In this document: positions 40,544 to 50,714 of the stretch, piece after piece | Layout of the letters: the number at the start of each line of letters is the position of its first letter | How positions within the stretch are numbered: position 1 is the first letter of the stretch | NCBI RefSeq assembly: GCF_030053135.1 | Contig: NZ_CP125652.1 | Location: 2,743,001 to 2,807,000 of the forward strand | Origin: Rhizobium sp. BT04 | Lineage (GTDB): Bacteria > Pseudomonadota > Alphaproteobacteria > Rhizobiales > Rhizobiaceae | Direction: 5' to 3' | DNA length: 64,000 nucleotides | Translations under genes and position numbers: made by a program | Notes under the pieces: model-generated | Told to the model about the DNA's origin: nothing | The model's database searches: none | The model's input: only the letters and a program-made list of their open reading frames with translations

Positions 40544-41053
40544 TCAGGACGTCACTTTCAAGACAAGCGGCTTGTGTCCGGTCGCTTCCATGAAACGGAT
40601 GAGATCACTGCTCGCAACCGAGGTCGTCGCATCATTGGAAAGCGGATGGCAGTTGACGATCTCCTCGCCCATCAGATCGGCATCGAGCACGAATGTGACA
40701 TTCCCTGCCGTATCGTTGATCGCGCCGAAGGCGGTGACCGCTCCTGGAACGACACCGAGATATTCCATCAGCTTCTCTGCCCTGCCGAAGGAGACCCGGC
40801 CGGACCCGCCGATCAAATTATGCACCTGCTTGAGGTCGACCTCGGCATTTTCCTCCACGGTCAGCAGGAAATACCTGTCCTTCTTGTCCTTGACGAAGAG
40901 GTTCTTGGTATGCCCGCCGGGGATCTCGTCGCGCAGAGCAACCGATTCGGCCACGGTGAAGACAGGCGCATGATCGACCGTCTTGTGGGCAATGCCGAGC
41001 CCGTCGAGAAAGGCAAACAATTCGTCTCTTGTCTTCGGGGTATTTTCGGGCAT
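40544..41053 (-). CDS. Prolyl-tRNA deacylase (ProX/YbaK family)
   Basis: This 169-residue editing-domain protein should hydrolyse mischarged Ala-tRNA(Pro) or related species in trans. Family phrases are DHAPVFTVAESVAL, HTKNLFVKDKKDRYFLLTV (conserved Lys), GRVSFGRAEKLMEYLGVVPGAVTAFG, and FVLDADLMGEEIVNCHPLSN near the end. ATG at 41053 is used; another ATG four codons earlier (41065) is equally possible, as neither has a clear ribosome site. Confidence 0.88.
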   Translation of the reverse strand: MPENTPKTRDELFAFLDGLGIAHKTVDHAPVFTVAESVALRDEIPGGHTKNLFVKDKKDRYFLLTVEENAEVDLKQVHNLIGGSGRVSFGRAEKLMEYLGVVPGAVTAFGAINDTAGNVTFVLDADLMGEEIVNCHPLSNDATTSVASSDLIRFMEATGHKPLVLKVTS

Positions 41054-41214
41054 CGGGCAATCCATTGCAGGAGGGAAAAGTCGAGGCCCCTGATTAAGTC
41101 CGCCCACGTCATTTGGCAATCTTCGCCACCGACGCTCTACCCCCACATTTGCGGCCTTTTCACTCGGCCTCTGCGCGCAGCAGAATTTTTCTTCGCCTCT
41201 TCGTCATTTCCCTG

Positions 41215-41243
41215 TTGCATTTGAAAATCCGTTAGGCCATATA
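41215..41243 (+). promoter_or_regulatory. Candidate promoter of tRNA-Gly
   Basis: TTGCAT (41215-41220) and CATATA (41238-41243) are 17 bases apart, about 60 bases before the tRNA. Neither box is perfect. Confidence 0.4.
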
Positions 41244-41305
41244 GCGCCCGTCGCCACAAGGCGGCGCCCACGGTCCAACAACTACCCCGGACCGATGCGG
41301 ATTGA

Positions 41306-41380
41306 GCGGGTGTAGCTCAGGGGTAGAGCACAACCTTGCCAAGGTTGGGGTCGAGGGTTCGAATCCCTTCGCCCGCTCCA
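41306..41380 (+). tRNA. tRNA-Gly (anticodon GCC)
   Basis: A 75-base cloverleaf including an encoded CCA. The acceptor stem is GCGGGTG/CGCCCGC and the D arm GCTC...GAGC. The anticodon arm CAACC-TTGCCAA-GGTTG has anticodon GCC. The T arm GAGGG-TTCGAAT-CCCTT has one G-T pair. All stems are intact. A weak GCGCC/GGCGC hairpin with CTTTG at 41410-41430 could end the transcript. No attachment-site duplicate or integrase is seen. Confidence 0.97.
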
Positions 41381-41905
41381 GTTTTCCCAGAAAATTAAAT
41401 GTTTGCATAGCGCCGCGATAGGCGCCTTTGTGCCAGGCACGGCAAGGGACCATATCGGCTCCGAAACTCCTGCTTCTCCGAATCCAGATTGCATCTTGAA
41501 ATCCTGATGCAGCAGCAAATGCTTCGCCGACCTCACGAAGCGAGGGAATTTCGGGAATCCGAAGTGGGATTTTTTCTTATGGCGCCGCGACTGCTTTGTC
41601 GGCAGCAATCGGCCCGCGGCATCCGACGGAAAAAACCGAGTCGGCCGGAGGCTCACCGATATCGGCATCTTCCACCTCGACGTCGGCTTTAAATTGTAAT
41701 TTATTTTGGTTGATTGGTTCGTTTGTAAACTTATTGTCGAAGCAAAAGGACGCGTCTTCGGATCGGATCTCGAATGGTCAGTTTATCGCAGCACCAACTC
41801 CCTCGAGCGACACCGATCCGCACCCAGCGCGTCGACGCCGGGGCTCGAACCGGGGTGCCAGCCCCATAACGTCCTGATTGCTCCCCACACCAACCGAGGT
41901 TCCTC
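41381..41905. other. 525-base non-coding region after tRNA-Gly
   Basis: No convincing gene was found here; short open frames have no ribosome site or recognisable sequence. It holds a weak hairpin at 41410-41425. A terminator-like hairpin lies at 41556-41576 (AATCC/GGATT then a T-run). A markedly AT-rich patch spans about 41690-41745 and probably contains the promoter of the M81 peptidase gene. The AT-rich break could mark an old insertion beside the tRNA, but no mobility gene supports that. Confidence 0.5.
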
Positions 41906-43339
41906 ATGCGCATCGCCGTCGGTGGCATTCATATCGAATGCAGCACATACAACCCCGTCCTGAATGAGGAGAGAGATTTCCGCGTGGTGCGTGGCGAGGC
42001 GCTGCTGGCATCACCCTACTTCGCTTTCCTCGGGGACTACGACGCCGAGTTCCTGCCGACGATCCATGCCCGCGCCATCGCCGGCGGGCCGGTTGCGCGC
42101 GCCACCTACGAGGCTTTCAAGGGTGAATTCCTCGAGCGCCTGAAGCCGCTGCTGCCGCTCGACGGCCTCTATCTCGCCATGCACGGCGCCATGTATGTCG
42201 AGGGCATGGAGGATGCCGAGGGCGACTGGATCAGCGCGGCCCGGGCGCTGGTCGGCGAGGATTGCACCGTTTCGGCCAGCTATGACCTGCACGGCAACGT
42301 CACCCAGCGCATCATCGATGCGCTCGACATCTATTCAACCTATCGCACCGCGCCGCATATCGATGTCGAGGAGACGATGCGCCGCTCGGTCTCCATGCTG
42401 GTCAAGAGCCTGAAAACCGGCGAGAGGCCGGTCATCCTCTGGGCACCGATCCCGGTCGTACTACCAGGCGAGCGCACCAGCACCGTCGATGAGCCGGCTA
42501 AGAGCCTCTATGCGCTTCTGCCTGGCATCGATGCGATCGACGGCATCTGGGATGCATCGTTGATGGTCGGTTATGTCTGGGCCGACGAACCGCGTGCCAC
42601 GGCCGCCGCCATCCTGACCGGCACCGACCGCGCCGTGCTCACGCGCGAGGCCAAACGTCTCGGCAAGGCCTATTGGGATGCGCGCGAAGATTTCGTCTTC
42701 GGCTGTGAAACCGGCTCGGTCGAGGAATGTGTCGCGAGAGCCATCGCAAGCCCGACCGGCCCGGTGGTGCTTGCCGAATCCGGCGACAACCCCACAGGCG
42801 GCGGCGTCGGGGACCGGGCCGATGTGCTGGCCGAACTGATCGCCAGGGGTGCTGCCGGCGTCATCTTCGCCGGCATCACCGACAAGGCGGCGACCGAGGC
42901 CTGTTATGCCGCCGGCATCGGCGCGGAACGGGAGCTCGGCGTCGGCGCCTCGCTCGACACCAAGGGCAGCAAGCCGGTTACCGCCCGCTTCACGGTCAAA
43001 TTCCTGCACGAGACCGCAGATCCGACGGACCGCCAAGCAGTGGTTTCCACCGGCGGCATCGATCTCGTGCTCTGCGCCAAACGCCGGCCCTATCACAATA
43101 TCGTCGATTTCACCCGGCTCGGCCTCGATCCGCACAAGGCAAGGATTATTGTCGTCAAGTCGGGCTATCTCTCGCCGGAATTGGCGCCGATCGCCAATCC
43201 GAACCTGATGGCGCTGTCGACCGGGGTCGTCGACCAGTTCGTCGAGCGCTTGCCGCGGCTGCGCAAGCAGCATCCGACCTATCCCTTCGACAAGGACTTT
43301 GCCTTCGAGCCGCAGGTCTTCCTCTCCGCGCGCGCCTGA
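41906..43339 (+). CDS. M81-family metallopeptidase (MlrC-like)
   Basis: This 477-residue protein begins MRIAVGGIHIECSTYNP. It has the MlrC N-terminal domain with LYLAMHGAMYVEG and SYDLHGNVTQR (metal-binding His/Asp) and the C-terminal MlrC domain with ESGDNPTGGGVGDRADVL. MlrC cleaves linearised microcystin in Sphingomonas, but most relatives act on unknown peptides or amides. It forms a probable two-gene unit with the gamma-glutamyltransferase gene 49 bases downstream. Confidence 0.88.
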   Translation: MRIAVGGIHIECSTYNPVLNEERDFRVVRGEALLASPYFAFLGDYDAEFLPTIHARAIAGGPVARATYEAFKGEFLERLKPLLPLDGLYLAMHGAMYVEGMEDAEGDWISAARALVGEDCTVSASYDLHGNVTQRIIDALDIYSTYRTAPHIDVEETMRRSVSMLVKSLKTGERPVILWAPIPVVLPGERTSTVDEPAKSLYALLPGIDAIDGIWDASLMVGYVWADEPRATAAAILTGTDRAVLTREAKRLGKAYWDAREDFVFGCETGSVEECVARAIASPTGPVVLAESGDNPTGGGVGDRADVLAELIARGAAGVIFAGITDKAATEACYAAGIGAERELGVGASLDTKGSKPVTARFTVKFLHETADPTDRQAVVSTGGIDLVLCAKRRPYHNIVDFTRLGLDPHKARIIVVKSGYLSPELAPIANPNLMALSTGVVDQFVERLPRLRKQHPTYPFDKDFAFEPQVFLSARA

Positions 43340-43388
43340 GCTTCGACCGATCCGAACGAGATCTGATTTCCCGGAAAGGACATTCCGC

Positions 43389-45173
43389 ATGACCGCATTC
43401 ACGACCCGTCCAGAAATCCTCGGCACGTTCGGTGTCGTCACCTCGACGCACTGGATCGCCTCGGCGGTCGGCATGAGCATTCTCGAAACGGGCGGCAACG
43501 CCTTCGATGCCGCAGCGGCAGCGGGCTTCGTGCTGCAGATCGTCGAGCCGCATCTCTGCGGCCCGGGCGGCGACCTGCCGGCGGTGATCTATTCGAAGAG
43601 GAAGGACAAGGTCGAGGTCATCTGCGCGCAGGGACCGGCCCCCGCCGGCGCCACCATCGAGCACTATACTGGGGAAGGCCTGACACTCATTCCCGGCGAC
43701 GGGCTGCTTGCGTCAGTCATCCCCGGCTCCTTCGACGGCTGGATGCTGATGCTGCGCGATTATGGCTCGATGAGCGTGCGCGAGGTTTTGGAACCGGCGA
43801 TTTACTATGCCGAGCACGGCCATCCCCTGCTGCCTAGTGTTTCCGCCACCATCAAAGGGCTGGCGTCTTTCTTCGAGAAGGAATGGCCGACCTCTTACGA
43901 GACCTGGCTGCCCGGCGGCAGAGTCCCCGCGGCACATGCCAATTTCAAGAACCCGGTGCTTGCCGAAACCTGGAAGCGTGTCATAGCCGAAGCGGAGACG
44001 AAACGCGGCCGGGAAGCGCAGGTGGAAGCGGCCCGCGACGCCTTCTATCGCGGCTTCATCGCCGAGACGATCGACGACTATCTCAAGACCGCCGAGGTGA
44101 TGGATGCGAGCGGCAGCCGCCACAAGGGCGTGCTGACTGCAAACGACATGGCGAGTTGGTCGGCGACGATCGAGGGGCCGCTGACCTATGACTATCACGG
44201 CTGGACGATTGCCAAGACCGGCCCCTGGGGCCAGGGTCCGGTCTTCCTGCAGACCCTATCGATCCTCAAGGGTTTCGATCTCGCCGCGATGGACCCGGCC
44301 GGCGCCGATTTCGTCCATACCGTCGCCGAGGCAATGAAGCTCGCCTTCGCCGACCGCGAGGTTTATTACGGAGATCCGGATTTTTCCGAGGTACCAGTCG
44401 CGCATCTACTATCAGAGACCTATGCCGTCGAGCGCCGCAAACTCGTCGGTGCGGATGCCAGCTTCGATCTTCGCCCCGGTATCGTGCCCGGCTTCGAGGC
44501 GCAGCATGATCTGACGATGAAGATGCTCGGCGAAGATTCCAGGACCGGCACCGTCTACGAGCCGACCATGGCGCATCTTTCCGAAAAGCGTGGCGACACC
44601 GTGCATATCGACGTGATCGACCGCGACGGCAACATGGTCTCCGTCACGCCCTCCGGCGGCTGGCTGCAGTCTTCGCCGACCGTGCCCGGCCTCGGCTTCT
44701 GCCTGAATTCCCGCGCCCAGATGTTCTGGCTGAAATCAGGCCTGCCGACCTCGCTTGCCCCGGGCAAACGGCCGCGCACGACGCTGACGCCTTCGCTCGG
44801 CTTCTACGAGGGCCGTCCGACGCTTGCCTTCGGCACGCCGGGCGGCGACCAGCAGGAGCAATGGCAGCTCTCCTTCTTCCTGCGGCATGTGCACCACAAG
44901 CTGAACCTGCAGGCAGCGATCGACCAGCCGCTCTTCCACACGTCGCATTTCCCGAGCTCCTTCTATCCCCGCACCCGCGAGCCCGGCAGCCTGATGGTGG
45001 AAGCGAATTTCGGCACCGATGTGCTCGCGGCGCTCGCCCGCAGGGGCCACAAGCTGACGGTGGCCGATGAATGGACGATCGGCCGGCTGACCGCGGCGCG
45101 GCGCGATGCCGACGGACTGATGCGCGCCGCAGCGACCCCACGCCTAATGCAGGCCTATGCGGTCGGACGATAG
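43389..45173 (+). CDS. Gamma-glutamyltransferase family protein
   Basis: This 594-residue Ntn-hydrolase begins TRPEILGTFGVVTSTHWIAS and has no signal peptide. The predicted self-cleavage site is before Thr404 in GDTVHIDVIDRDGNMVSV, giving large and small subunits. PSGGWLQSSPTVPGLGF and FGTPGGDQQEQWQLSF are oxyanion and substrate loops of the family. Cytoplasmic relatives act on gamma-glutamyl or acyl amides with wide specificity. It follows AAAGGA and the M81 peptidase gene, suggesting joint peptide breakdown. Confidence 0.88.
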   Translation: MTAFTTRPEILGTFGVVTSTHWIASAVGMSILETGGNAFDAAAAAGFVLQIVEPHLCGPGGDLPAVIYSKRKDKVEVICAQGPAPAGATIEHYTGEGLTLIPGDGLLASVIPGSFDGWMLMLRDYGSMSVREVLEPAIYYAEHGHPLLPSVSATIKGLASFFEKEWPTSYETWLPGGRVPAAHANFKNPVLAETWKRVIAEAETKRGREAQVEAARDAFYRGFIAETIDDYLKTAEVMDASGSRHKGVLTANDMASWSATIEGPLTYDYHGWTIAKTGPWGQGPVFLQTLSILKGFDLAAMDPAGADFVHTVAEAMKLAFADREVYYGDPDFSEVPVAHLLSETYAVERRKLVGADASFDLRPGIVPGFEAQHDLTMKMLGEDSRTGTVYEPTMAHLSEKRGDTVHIDVIDRDGNMVSVTPSGGWLQSSPTVPGLGFCLNSRAQMFWLKSGLPTSLAPGKRPRTTLTPSLGFYEGRPTLAFGTPGGDQQEQWQLSFFLRHVHHKLNLQAAIDQPLFHTSHFPSSFYPRTREPGSLMVEANFGTDVLAALARRGHKLTVADEWTIGRLTAARRDADGLMRAAATPRLMQAYAVGR

Positions 45174-45246
45174 CGCCCCAAGGCTTCGTCGGCCGCTTTC
45201 AAGGCGCGCCGGAGAGAACAAGTATTGCGGGAAAATAACCTGTGCC

Positions 45247-45271
45247 GGCCCGGAGCGGGCCTTGCTTTTTG
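45247..45271 (+). terminator. Terminator after the gamma-glutamyltransferase gene
   Basis: GGCCCG (45247-45252), a 3-base loop and CGGGCC (45256-45261), then TTGCTTTTTG. It starts about 75 bases after the stop codon. Confidence 0.75.
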
Positions 45272-45437
45272 CTGCAGCGCTTATATGACTTCTGCTAGAT
45301 ATTATTTCACCAAATATTATTAACGACCAGTTCCGCCCATTTGTGTTCTCTTATCCCTACGAATCAAAAAGGTTTGATTTGCCCGGGGACGGCCACCATG
45401 TTGAGCATGGGGCGATGCAACAGTTGGGTAGGAGCCT

Positions 45438-46772
45438 ATGCTGCAACGGATTGAAGACATTGATGCAGCACTGGTCGACAGGCTGCAGCATTCGGCATTC
45501 AAGTACTTTCTGAAATACTCCAACCCCGAAAATGGCCTGGTGGCCGATACCTCGATCGGCGGCGTGCCGGCGAGCATCGCAGCCGTCGGCTTTGCGCTCT
45601 CCTCCTATCCCGTCGGTGTCGAGCGCTCCTGGATCAGCCGAAAGGAAGCAGCCGAGCGCACGGTCAATACGCTGCGTTTCTTTGCCGAAGCGCGCCAGGG
45701 CGAAGAGCGCCACGCGACCGGCCACCGCGGCTTCTTCTACCACTTCCTGCACATGGATACCGGCCACCGCGCCTGGAACAGCGAGCTTTCGACCATCGAT
45801 ACGGCGCTGCTCGTCGCCGGCATCCTGACGGCAGCGCAATATTTCAATCGCGAAGACGACGAGACGGAAACCGAAATCCGGGAGCTCGCCACCTTCATCT
45901 ACGAGCGCGTCGACTGGCGCTGGGCGCTGAACAAGGGCGACACCATTGCCATGGGCTGGAAGCCCTCTTCCGGCTTCCTGCGCTGGCGCTATCACGGCTT
46001 CGATGAGGCGATCATCCTCTATGCGCTGGCGCTCGGCTCGCCGACGCACCCCATCCCGCAATCATGCTACGATGCCTTTACGTCAAGCTATTCCTGGATG
46101 CTGCACGGCGAACAGTCCTATCTCTATGCCGGGCCGCTGTTCATCCATCTCTTCTCGCACGCCTGGATCGATTTCCGCGGCATTCGGGACAAGCCGATGG
46201 CGGAGCGGAACTGGGATTATTTCCGCAACACGCAGGTTGTCATCAATGTCCAGCGTGATTATGCCGAGCGCAATCCCGGCCAGTTCGTCGGCTACAACAG
46301 GAATATATGGGGATTTTCCGCCTGCGACGGTCCGCCGCCGACACGGCGCATGCGCGGCGGCCGCCAGCCGAAGGTTCTGGGTTATGCCGCCCGCGGCGCC
46401 CCGCTCGGCCCCGATGACGGTACGATTGCGCCCTGGGCCGCCCTCGCCTGCCTGCCCTATGACAAGCAGGCCGCTCTCGACGGCACCAAGGCGCTTCTGA
46501 CTACCTATCCGAACCTGCTCTTGGAAGGCGGCTTTCCCGGCGGCTTCAATCCGACGGTCAAGACCAAGCGGCCGGAAGGCTGGGTCGACGACCGCACCGT
46601 CGGCATCGATCAGGGTCTTGTCGTCATGACGATCGAGAACGAGCGCTCCGACTTCATCTGGAAGCTGATGCGCCAATCGCCGGTCTTCCGCCTCGGGCTC
46701 GAGCGCGCCGGCTTTACCGGCGGCTGGCTCGAAGGGATCGAGCCGGAAGAAGTGGTGCGCAAGTTCGGCTAA
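45438..46772 (+). CDS. Glucoamylase-family protein (glycoamylase domain)
   Basis: This 444-residue soluble protein begins LVDRLQHSAFKYFLKYSNPENGLVADTS and contains an (alpha/alpha)6-type barrel. RGFFYHFLHMDTGHRAWNSELSTIDTALL, MGWKPSSGFLRWRYHGFDEAIILY and WGFSACDGPP are hallmarks of the glycoamylase (COG5368-type) family. The same domain occurs in cyclic beta-glucan synthases, where it trims glucan chains. No signal peptide is seen, so a cytoplasmic role with glucans is likely but unproved. It is preceded by 264 bases with only a terminator and an AT-rich stretch. Confidence 0.85.
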   Translation: MLQRIEDIDAALVDRLQHSAFKYFLKYSNPENGLVADTSIGGVPASIAAVGFALSSYPVGVERSWISRKEAAERTVNTLRFFAEARQGEERHATGHRGFFYHFLHMDTGHRAWNSELSTIDTALLVAGILTAAQYFNREDDETETEIRELATFIYERVDWRWALNKGDTIAMGWKPSSGFLRWRYHGFDEAIILYALALGSPTHPIPQSCYDAFTSSYSWMLHGEQSYLYAGPLFIHLFSHAWIDFRGIRDKPMAERNWDYFRNTQVVINVQRDYAERNPGQFVGYNRNIWGFSACDGPPPTRRMRGGRQPKVLGYAARGAPLGPDDGTIAPWAALACLPYDKQAALDGTKALLTTYPNLLLEGGFPGGFNPTVKTKRPEGWVDDRTVGIDQGLVVMTIENERSDFIWKLMRQSPVFRLGLERAGFTGGWLEGIEPEEVVRKFG

Positions 46773-46814
46773 AACATAATCCCGGTAATCGAAATTGATT
46801 TCCGGGTCTCTCAC

Positions 46815-47852
46815 TCAGCTCTCGAAGACATGCGCCTTGCCTGCGATATCGAGACGAACGAGGTCGCCTCGCGCCGGCAGCGCAACGCTCGAGGTTTTGA
46901 TCAGGATCGGCGGCAGGGCAACGCCGTCCAGCGAAACCGCAACGGTGCAGACCGCGCCGCCGAATTCCACCTCGACGACACGGCCCCCGTAGCTGCGATC
47001 GCTATCATCGGCAACGACGCGGATCTGCTCGGGCCGCAGCATGATCTCCGCCTTGCCCTGCCGGCTGCCCTCGACGGCAACGTGGCCGAGGGCGCAATCG
47101 GCAAGACCGTTGCGGATGATGGCAGGAAGCAGCACGGCATCGCCGAGAAACAACGCCGTCTCGCGATCGCGCGGATGCAGATACAATGATTGCGGCGACC
47201 CGGCCTGGATCAGCCGTCCTTCCCTGAGCACCGCCACCTGATCGGCAAAGGTCAGCGCCTCTTCCTGATCATGGGTGACGAGAATGGTGGTGATGCCGGC
47301 CGCCTGCAGCACGCGCGCCACCGCCTTGCGCATATTCTCACGCAGCCCGGTATCGAGGGCCGAGAAAGGTTCGTCAAGCAGCATCAGCCGCGGCTTGCGG
47401 CCGAGCGCACGGGCGAGCGCCACGCGCTGCTGCTGGCCGCCGGACAGCTGATGCGGGCGCCGCACCAGCATGCCGCGGTCGAGCTCGACCATATCGAGCA
47501 GATCGAGGATGCGCTGGTCGCGATCGGCTGCCCCGCGCTCAAACCCGAAGCCGATATTCTCGGCAACGCTCAGGTGCGGAAACAGTGCGCCATCCTGCGA
47601 GACGATGCCGATGCCGCGCTTGTGCGCCGGTACTGTCGCCGCACCGTCTGCCAGCACCTCGCCATCCAGCGTCACCCGGCCGACATCGGGCTGCTCGAAG
47701 CCGGCAATGATGCGCAGCAGCGTCGTCTTGCCCGAACCGGACGGGCCGACGACGGCGGTGCGGCTGCCCGCCGAGACGTCGAGCGAAATATCCTTCAGCG
47801 CCTGCACGGGGCCATAGCGCTTGCTGATGTTTTCGATCGTAAGCAGCGTCAT
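46815..47852 (-). CDS. Iron(III)-type ABC transporter ATP-binding protein
   Basis: The ATPase has 345 residues: Walker [15 protein letters not shown], signature [15 protein letters not shown], Walker [13 protein letters not shown] and the switch His in [12 protein letters not shown]-terminal regulatory TOBE-like domain (about 240-345) fits the FbpC/PotA group. The ATG overlaps the stop of the permease gene in ATGA. The operon order binding protein, permease, ATPase and the iron boxes upstream support ferric iron as the substrate. Confidence 0.9.
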   Translation of the reverse strand: MTLLTIENISKRYGPVQALKDISLDVSAGSRTAVVGPSGSGKTTLLRIIAGFEQPDVGRVTLDGEVLADGAATVPAHKRGIGIVSQDGALFPHLSVAENIGFGFERGAADRDQRILDLLDMVELDRGMLVRRPHQLSGGQQQRVALARALGRKPRLMLLDEPFSALDTGLRENMRKAVARVLQAAGITTILVTHDQEEALTFADQVAVLREGRLIQAGSPQSLYLHPRDRETALFLGDAVLLPAIIRNGLADCALGHVAVEGSRQGKAEIMLRPEQIRVVADDSDRSYGGRVVEVEFGGAVCTVAVSLDGVALPPILIKTSSVALPARGDLVRLDIAGKAHVFES

Positions 47853-49492
47853 TGGCCGACGGTCCGTTTCGATTGGGTATAGAGTGTCAGGGTGAGCGGC
47901 AGCGACAGAACCACCATCATGAAGGCGTAGGGTGCAGCCGAGACGTAATCGATCTCGCTGGTCAGCGACCAGAATTTCGTCGCCAGCGTATCGACGCCGT
48001 TGGGCGACAGCATCAGTGTCGCCGTCAGTTCATTGGTAATGCCAAGTGCGGTGAGCGCCACGCTGGCAGCAGCTCCCGGTGCTGCAAGCCGCATGGTGAT
48101 CTGCCGTACCGCCTGGCCCGGCGTGCGGCCGAGGCCCATCGCGGCGCGCTCCAGCTCCACCGGAGCCTGGGCGATGCTGGCACGCAGCCCGACCATGGCA
48201 CGCGGCAGGAAAAGCATCACATAGGCGATAATGAGCGTGGCGAAGGTCTGATAGAGCGGCAGCACGAGACGCACGGTGATCGTCACCAGCGCCAGCGCCA
48301 CGACGACGCCCGGCAGCGAGCCGACATAATAATGGCAGGCCTCGAGCACGCGCTGGAACCGGCCGGGCGCCCGCACCGAAAGCCAGGCCATCGGTGCCGC
48401 GGCAATCGTCGCCAGCACGCCGCCGACAATGGCAAGCACAATTGTCTGCAGGAAAGCGCTACCGACTTCGATGCGCCAGATGTCGGCGCCGCCGAGATAG
48501 AGCCAGCGGCCAAGCGTCACCAACGGCACGCCGAGCGTCAGCACCGCCAGGATGATGGGCAGCAAAACGGCCGGCACCACGAACCAGCCCAGCCGGCGGC
48601 GGTCCGCCGGACGCGGCGAGCCGGAACCGACGCGGGCATAACGTTCGTTGCCGCGCACCAGCACCTCGAAGCCGAGCAGAAAAAGACAGCAGGCGACGAG
48701 CACGCCGCCGAGCATATTGGAGGCCGGGCTGTTGTAGGAGGACTGGAACTGGTCGACGATGGCAGTCGCGAACGTGTCGAACCGGATCATCACGAACAGG
48801 CCGTACTCCGACAGCAGATGCAGCGCGATCAGCAGCGAGCCGCCACAGATGGCGAGTCTGAGTTGCGGCAGCACGGCGCGGAAAAACACCCGCCAGGGAT
48901 TGAGGCCCAGAGAGGCTGCGGCATCCTCGATGGCCGGATCGAGACGGCGCAATGCTGCGGCGACCGGCAGGTAGAGGAAGGGATAATAGGCGATGACCGA
49001 GACGAAGACGCCGCTCTGCAGGCCGCGCATGCCGGGAACGAGGCTGACCCAGGCATAGCTGTGCACGAAGGCGGGCACGGCGAGCGGAGCAATTGCAAGC
49101 CAGGCCCAGAGCCGCGGGAAAGGGATGTCCGTCCGTTCGGTCAGCCAGGCGAGCGTCACGGCAAGGGCGATCGACAGCGGAATGGTGATCGATTCCAGCA
49201 GAACCGTATTGACCAGGAGTTCGCCGACGCGCGGGCGGAAGACCAGGGCCTTCACCGTTTCCCAGCCGACATCGTAGGTTACCCAGCCGATGAAGCCGAG
49301 CGGCACGAGGCTGAAGATCGCGACGACGGTGGCGAGAAGCATTACGGATGCATGCGGCATGCGCCCGCGCAGCAAAACCATTCGCGCGGCCTTCGGCGCG
49401 ACCGGCGCCGCGTTGCCGGATGCGAGCAATCTGTTGTCCTGCAGCAAGGCCAATGCCTTCACACGCTGAAAAAGGAAGGCAACCGCTTTCAA
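47849..49492 (-). CDS. Iron(III)-type ABC transporter permease (double-domain, FbpB-like)
   Basis: The permease spans up to 547 residues with two fused permease units, about twelve membrane helices, and two EAA loops ([21 protein letters not shown] and [20 protein letters not shown]). This is the FbpB/SfuB plan. The exact start is uncertain. The frame opens at a TTG at 49492, but ATG at 49381, preceded by GAAGG, is a good alternative. It follows the binding-protein gene after a hairpin-rich gap and overlaps the ATPase gene. Confidence 0.9.
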   Translation of the reverse strand: MKAVAFLFQRVKALALLQDNRLLASGNAAPVAPKAARMVLLRGRMPHASVMLLATVVAIFSLVPLGFIGWVTYDVGWETVKALVFRPRVGELLVNTVLLESITIPLSIALAVTLAWLTERTDIPFPRLWAWLAIAPLAVPAFVHSYAWVSLVPGMRGLQSGVFVSVIAYYPFLYLPVAAALRRLDPAIEDAAASLGLNPWRVFFRAVLPQLRLAICGGSLLIALHLLSEYGLFVMIRFDTFATAIVDQFQSSYNSPASNMLGGVLVACCLFLLGFEVLVRGNERYARVGSGSPRPADRRRLGWFVVPAVLLPIILAVLTLGVPLVTLGRWLYLGGADIWRIEVGSAFLQTIVLAIVGGVLATIAAAPMAWLSVRAPGRFQRVLEACHYYVGSLPGVVVALALVTITVRLVLPLYQTFATLIIAYVMLFLPRAMVGLRASIAQAPVELERAAMGLGRTPGQAVRQITMRLAAPGAAASVALTALGITNELTATLMLSPNGVDTLATKFWSLTSEIDYVSAAPYAFMMVVLSLPLTLTLYTQSKRTVGQ

Positions 49493-49533
49493 GAGCGGTT
49501 GCCGGATTTCGTCATGCCCTAAGGTTTTCTTGA

Positions 49534-49570
49534 GCCAAAAGCAATAGTTTTGGCCGCAGGAAGGCTGCGG
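49534..49570. other. Intercistronic stem-loops between binding protein and permease
   Basis: GCCAAAA/TTTTGGC (49534-49540 with 49548-49554) and CCGCAG/CTGCGG (49554-49570) form two adjoining hairpins after the binding-protein stop on the minus strand. Such structures commonly give more binding protein than permease by stabilising the upstream mRNA; that role here is inference. Confidence 0.55.
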
Positions 49571-49577
49571 CAGAAAA

Positions 49578-50603
49578 TCAGATCAGACCGGCGGCCGTCA
49601 TCAGCTCCACGACCTTCTTGCTGTCGAGGGTCGAAGCTTCGACCTTCGGCGCGTTGAGATCGGCAAGCGGAGTGAGCTTGTCGTTGGAGGACGCATCCTT
49701 GCCGACGGCATATTCATAGGACGTACCGTCTTTGAGCACGGCCTGGCCTGCCTTGCTGGTGATGAACTTCAGGAAAGCCTGGGCTTCCTTCATATGCTGC
49801 GTGGACTTCAGGACGCCGCCGCCCGAAACGCTGACGAAAGCGCCCGGATCCTGGTTCTTGAAATAGTGCAGGCCAACATTCTTGCTGTTCTCGCCGGTTT
49901 TGGCCTGATCGCCGAACCAGTAATAATGATAGATGACTGCGCCTTCGACCTCGCCGGCATTGACGGCCTTCATTGCGACGCTGTTGCCCTTGTAGGGCGT
50001 GGCATTGTCCTTCAGGCCCTTCAGCCACGCCTTGGTGGCGTCTTCGCCCTTGAGCTGCAGCAGGGCGGCGACGATGGCCTGGAAGTCGGCGCCGGCGGGC
50101 GACGCGCCCCAGCGGCCCTTCCAGGCCGGATCTGCAAGATCGAGCAGCGACTTCGGCAGCTTGTCTTCGCTGAGCTTCGTCTTGTCATAGGCGAAAACCG
50201 TGGTGCGGGCGGCAATGCCGGTCCACATGCCGTCGGCGGGGCGATACTGATCCGGAACCTGATCCAGCGTTTCCTTTTCGATGGGGGCAAAGAGGCCCGC
50301 GCCATCGACCAGAGACATTGCCGGCGAATTCTCGGTCAGGAATACGTCAGCCGGAGAGGCATCGCCCTCCTGAATGATCTGGTTGGCGAACTGCATGTCG
50401 CCGCCCTGGCGCATGGTGACCTTGATGCCGGTCTCCTTGGTGAAGGCGTCGATCCATTCGCGGCCCAGGCTTTCGTGCTGGGCATTGTAGACGACCAGGC
50501 CTTCGGTCCCCTGCGCATTGGCGCTGCCTGCAAGCGCGGTGGCGGAGAGAAGCGAAGCGGCAAGCGCAAATGCGCGGGAGAAACGGTTAAGAGCGATATT
50601 CAT
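49578..50603 (-). CDS. Iron(III)-type ABC transporter substrate-binding protein
   Basis: The protein has 341 residues, with a signal peptide to about residue 29 (ALAGSANAQ). The transferrin-like fold shows [27 protein letters not shown] and [24 protein letters not shown] and [14 protein letters not shown] hold the Tyr pair that binds iron in FbpA proteins. ATG at 50603 is used; the upstream frame runs into the promoter. It is the first gene of the operon and lies next to two predicted iron-regulator boxes. Confidence 0.9.
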   Translation of the reverse strand: MNIALNRFSRAFALAASLLSATALAGSANAQGTEGLVVYNAQHESLGREWIDAFTKETGIKVTMRQGGDMQFANQIIQEGDASPADVFLTENSPAMSLVDGAGLFAPIEKETLDQVPDQYRPADGMWTGIAARTTVFAYDKTKLSEDKLPKSLLDLADPAWKGRWGASPAGADFQAIVAALLQLKGEDATKAWLKGLKDNATPYKGNSVAMKAVNAGEVEGAVIYHYYWFGDQAKTGENSKNVGLHYFKNQDPGAFVSVSGGGVLKSTQHMKEAQAFLKFITSKAGQAVLKDGTSYEYAVGKDASSNDKLTPLADLNAPKVEASTLDSKKVVELMTAAGLI

Positions 50604-50652
50604 GATGGCCTCCATGGCAATGTCCACCCCGGCTCCCGAGGGTGGTAGGAGG

Positions 50653-50681
50653 CGTATATTTTTCTTGACTGACGATTTCAA
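50653..50681 (-). promoter_or_regulatory. Candidate promoter of the iron ABC operon
   Basis: On the minus strand TTGAAA (plus 50676-50681) and TATACG (plus 50653-50658) are 17 bases apart, about 55 bases before the binding-protein start. The -35 overlaps the nearer iron box. Confidence 0.5.
50665..50681. promoter_or_regulatory. Predicted IRO (RirA) box, proximal
   Basis: TTGA-N9-TCAA fits the iron-responsive operator TGA-N9-TCA recognised by RirA in rhizobia, with one extra matching base on each side. It overlaps the -35 element of the promoter candidate, a position suited to repression when iron is plentiful. Confidence 0.6.
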
Positions 50682-50714
50682 GTTTCGTGTTCGCAGAAAA
50701 GCAATCACAATATC

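Noticed and set aside
41828..41865. T-arm-like GGTTCGAG on the minus strand after tRNA-Gly
   Set aside because: No acceptor, D or anticodon arms fit around it; not a tRNA or a clear fragment.
45630..45662. GAAAGGAAGCAGCC, which resembles the core of SRP RNA
   Set aside because: It lies in the conserved glucoamylase coding region and flanking sequence does not fold as 4.5S RNA.
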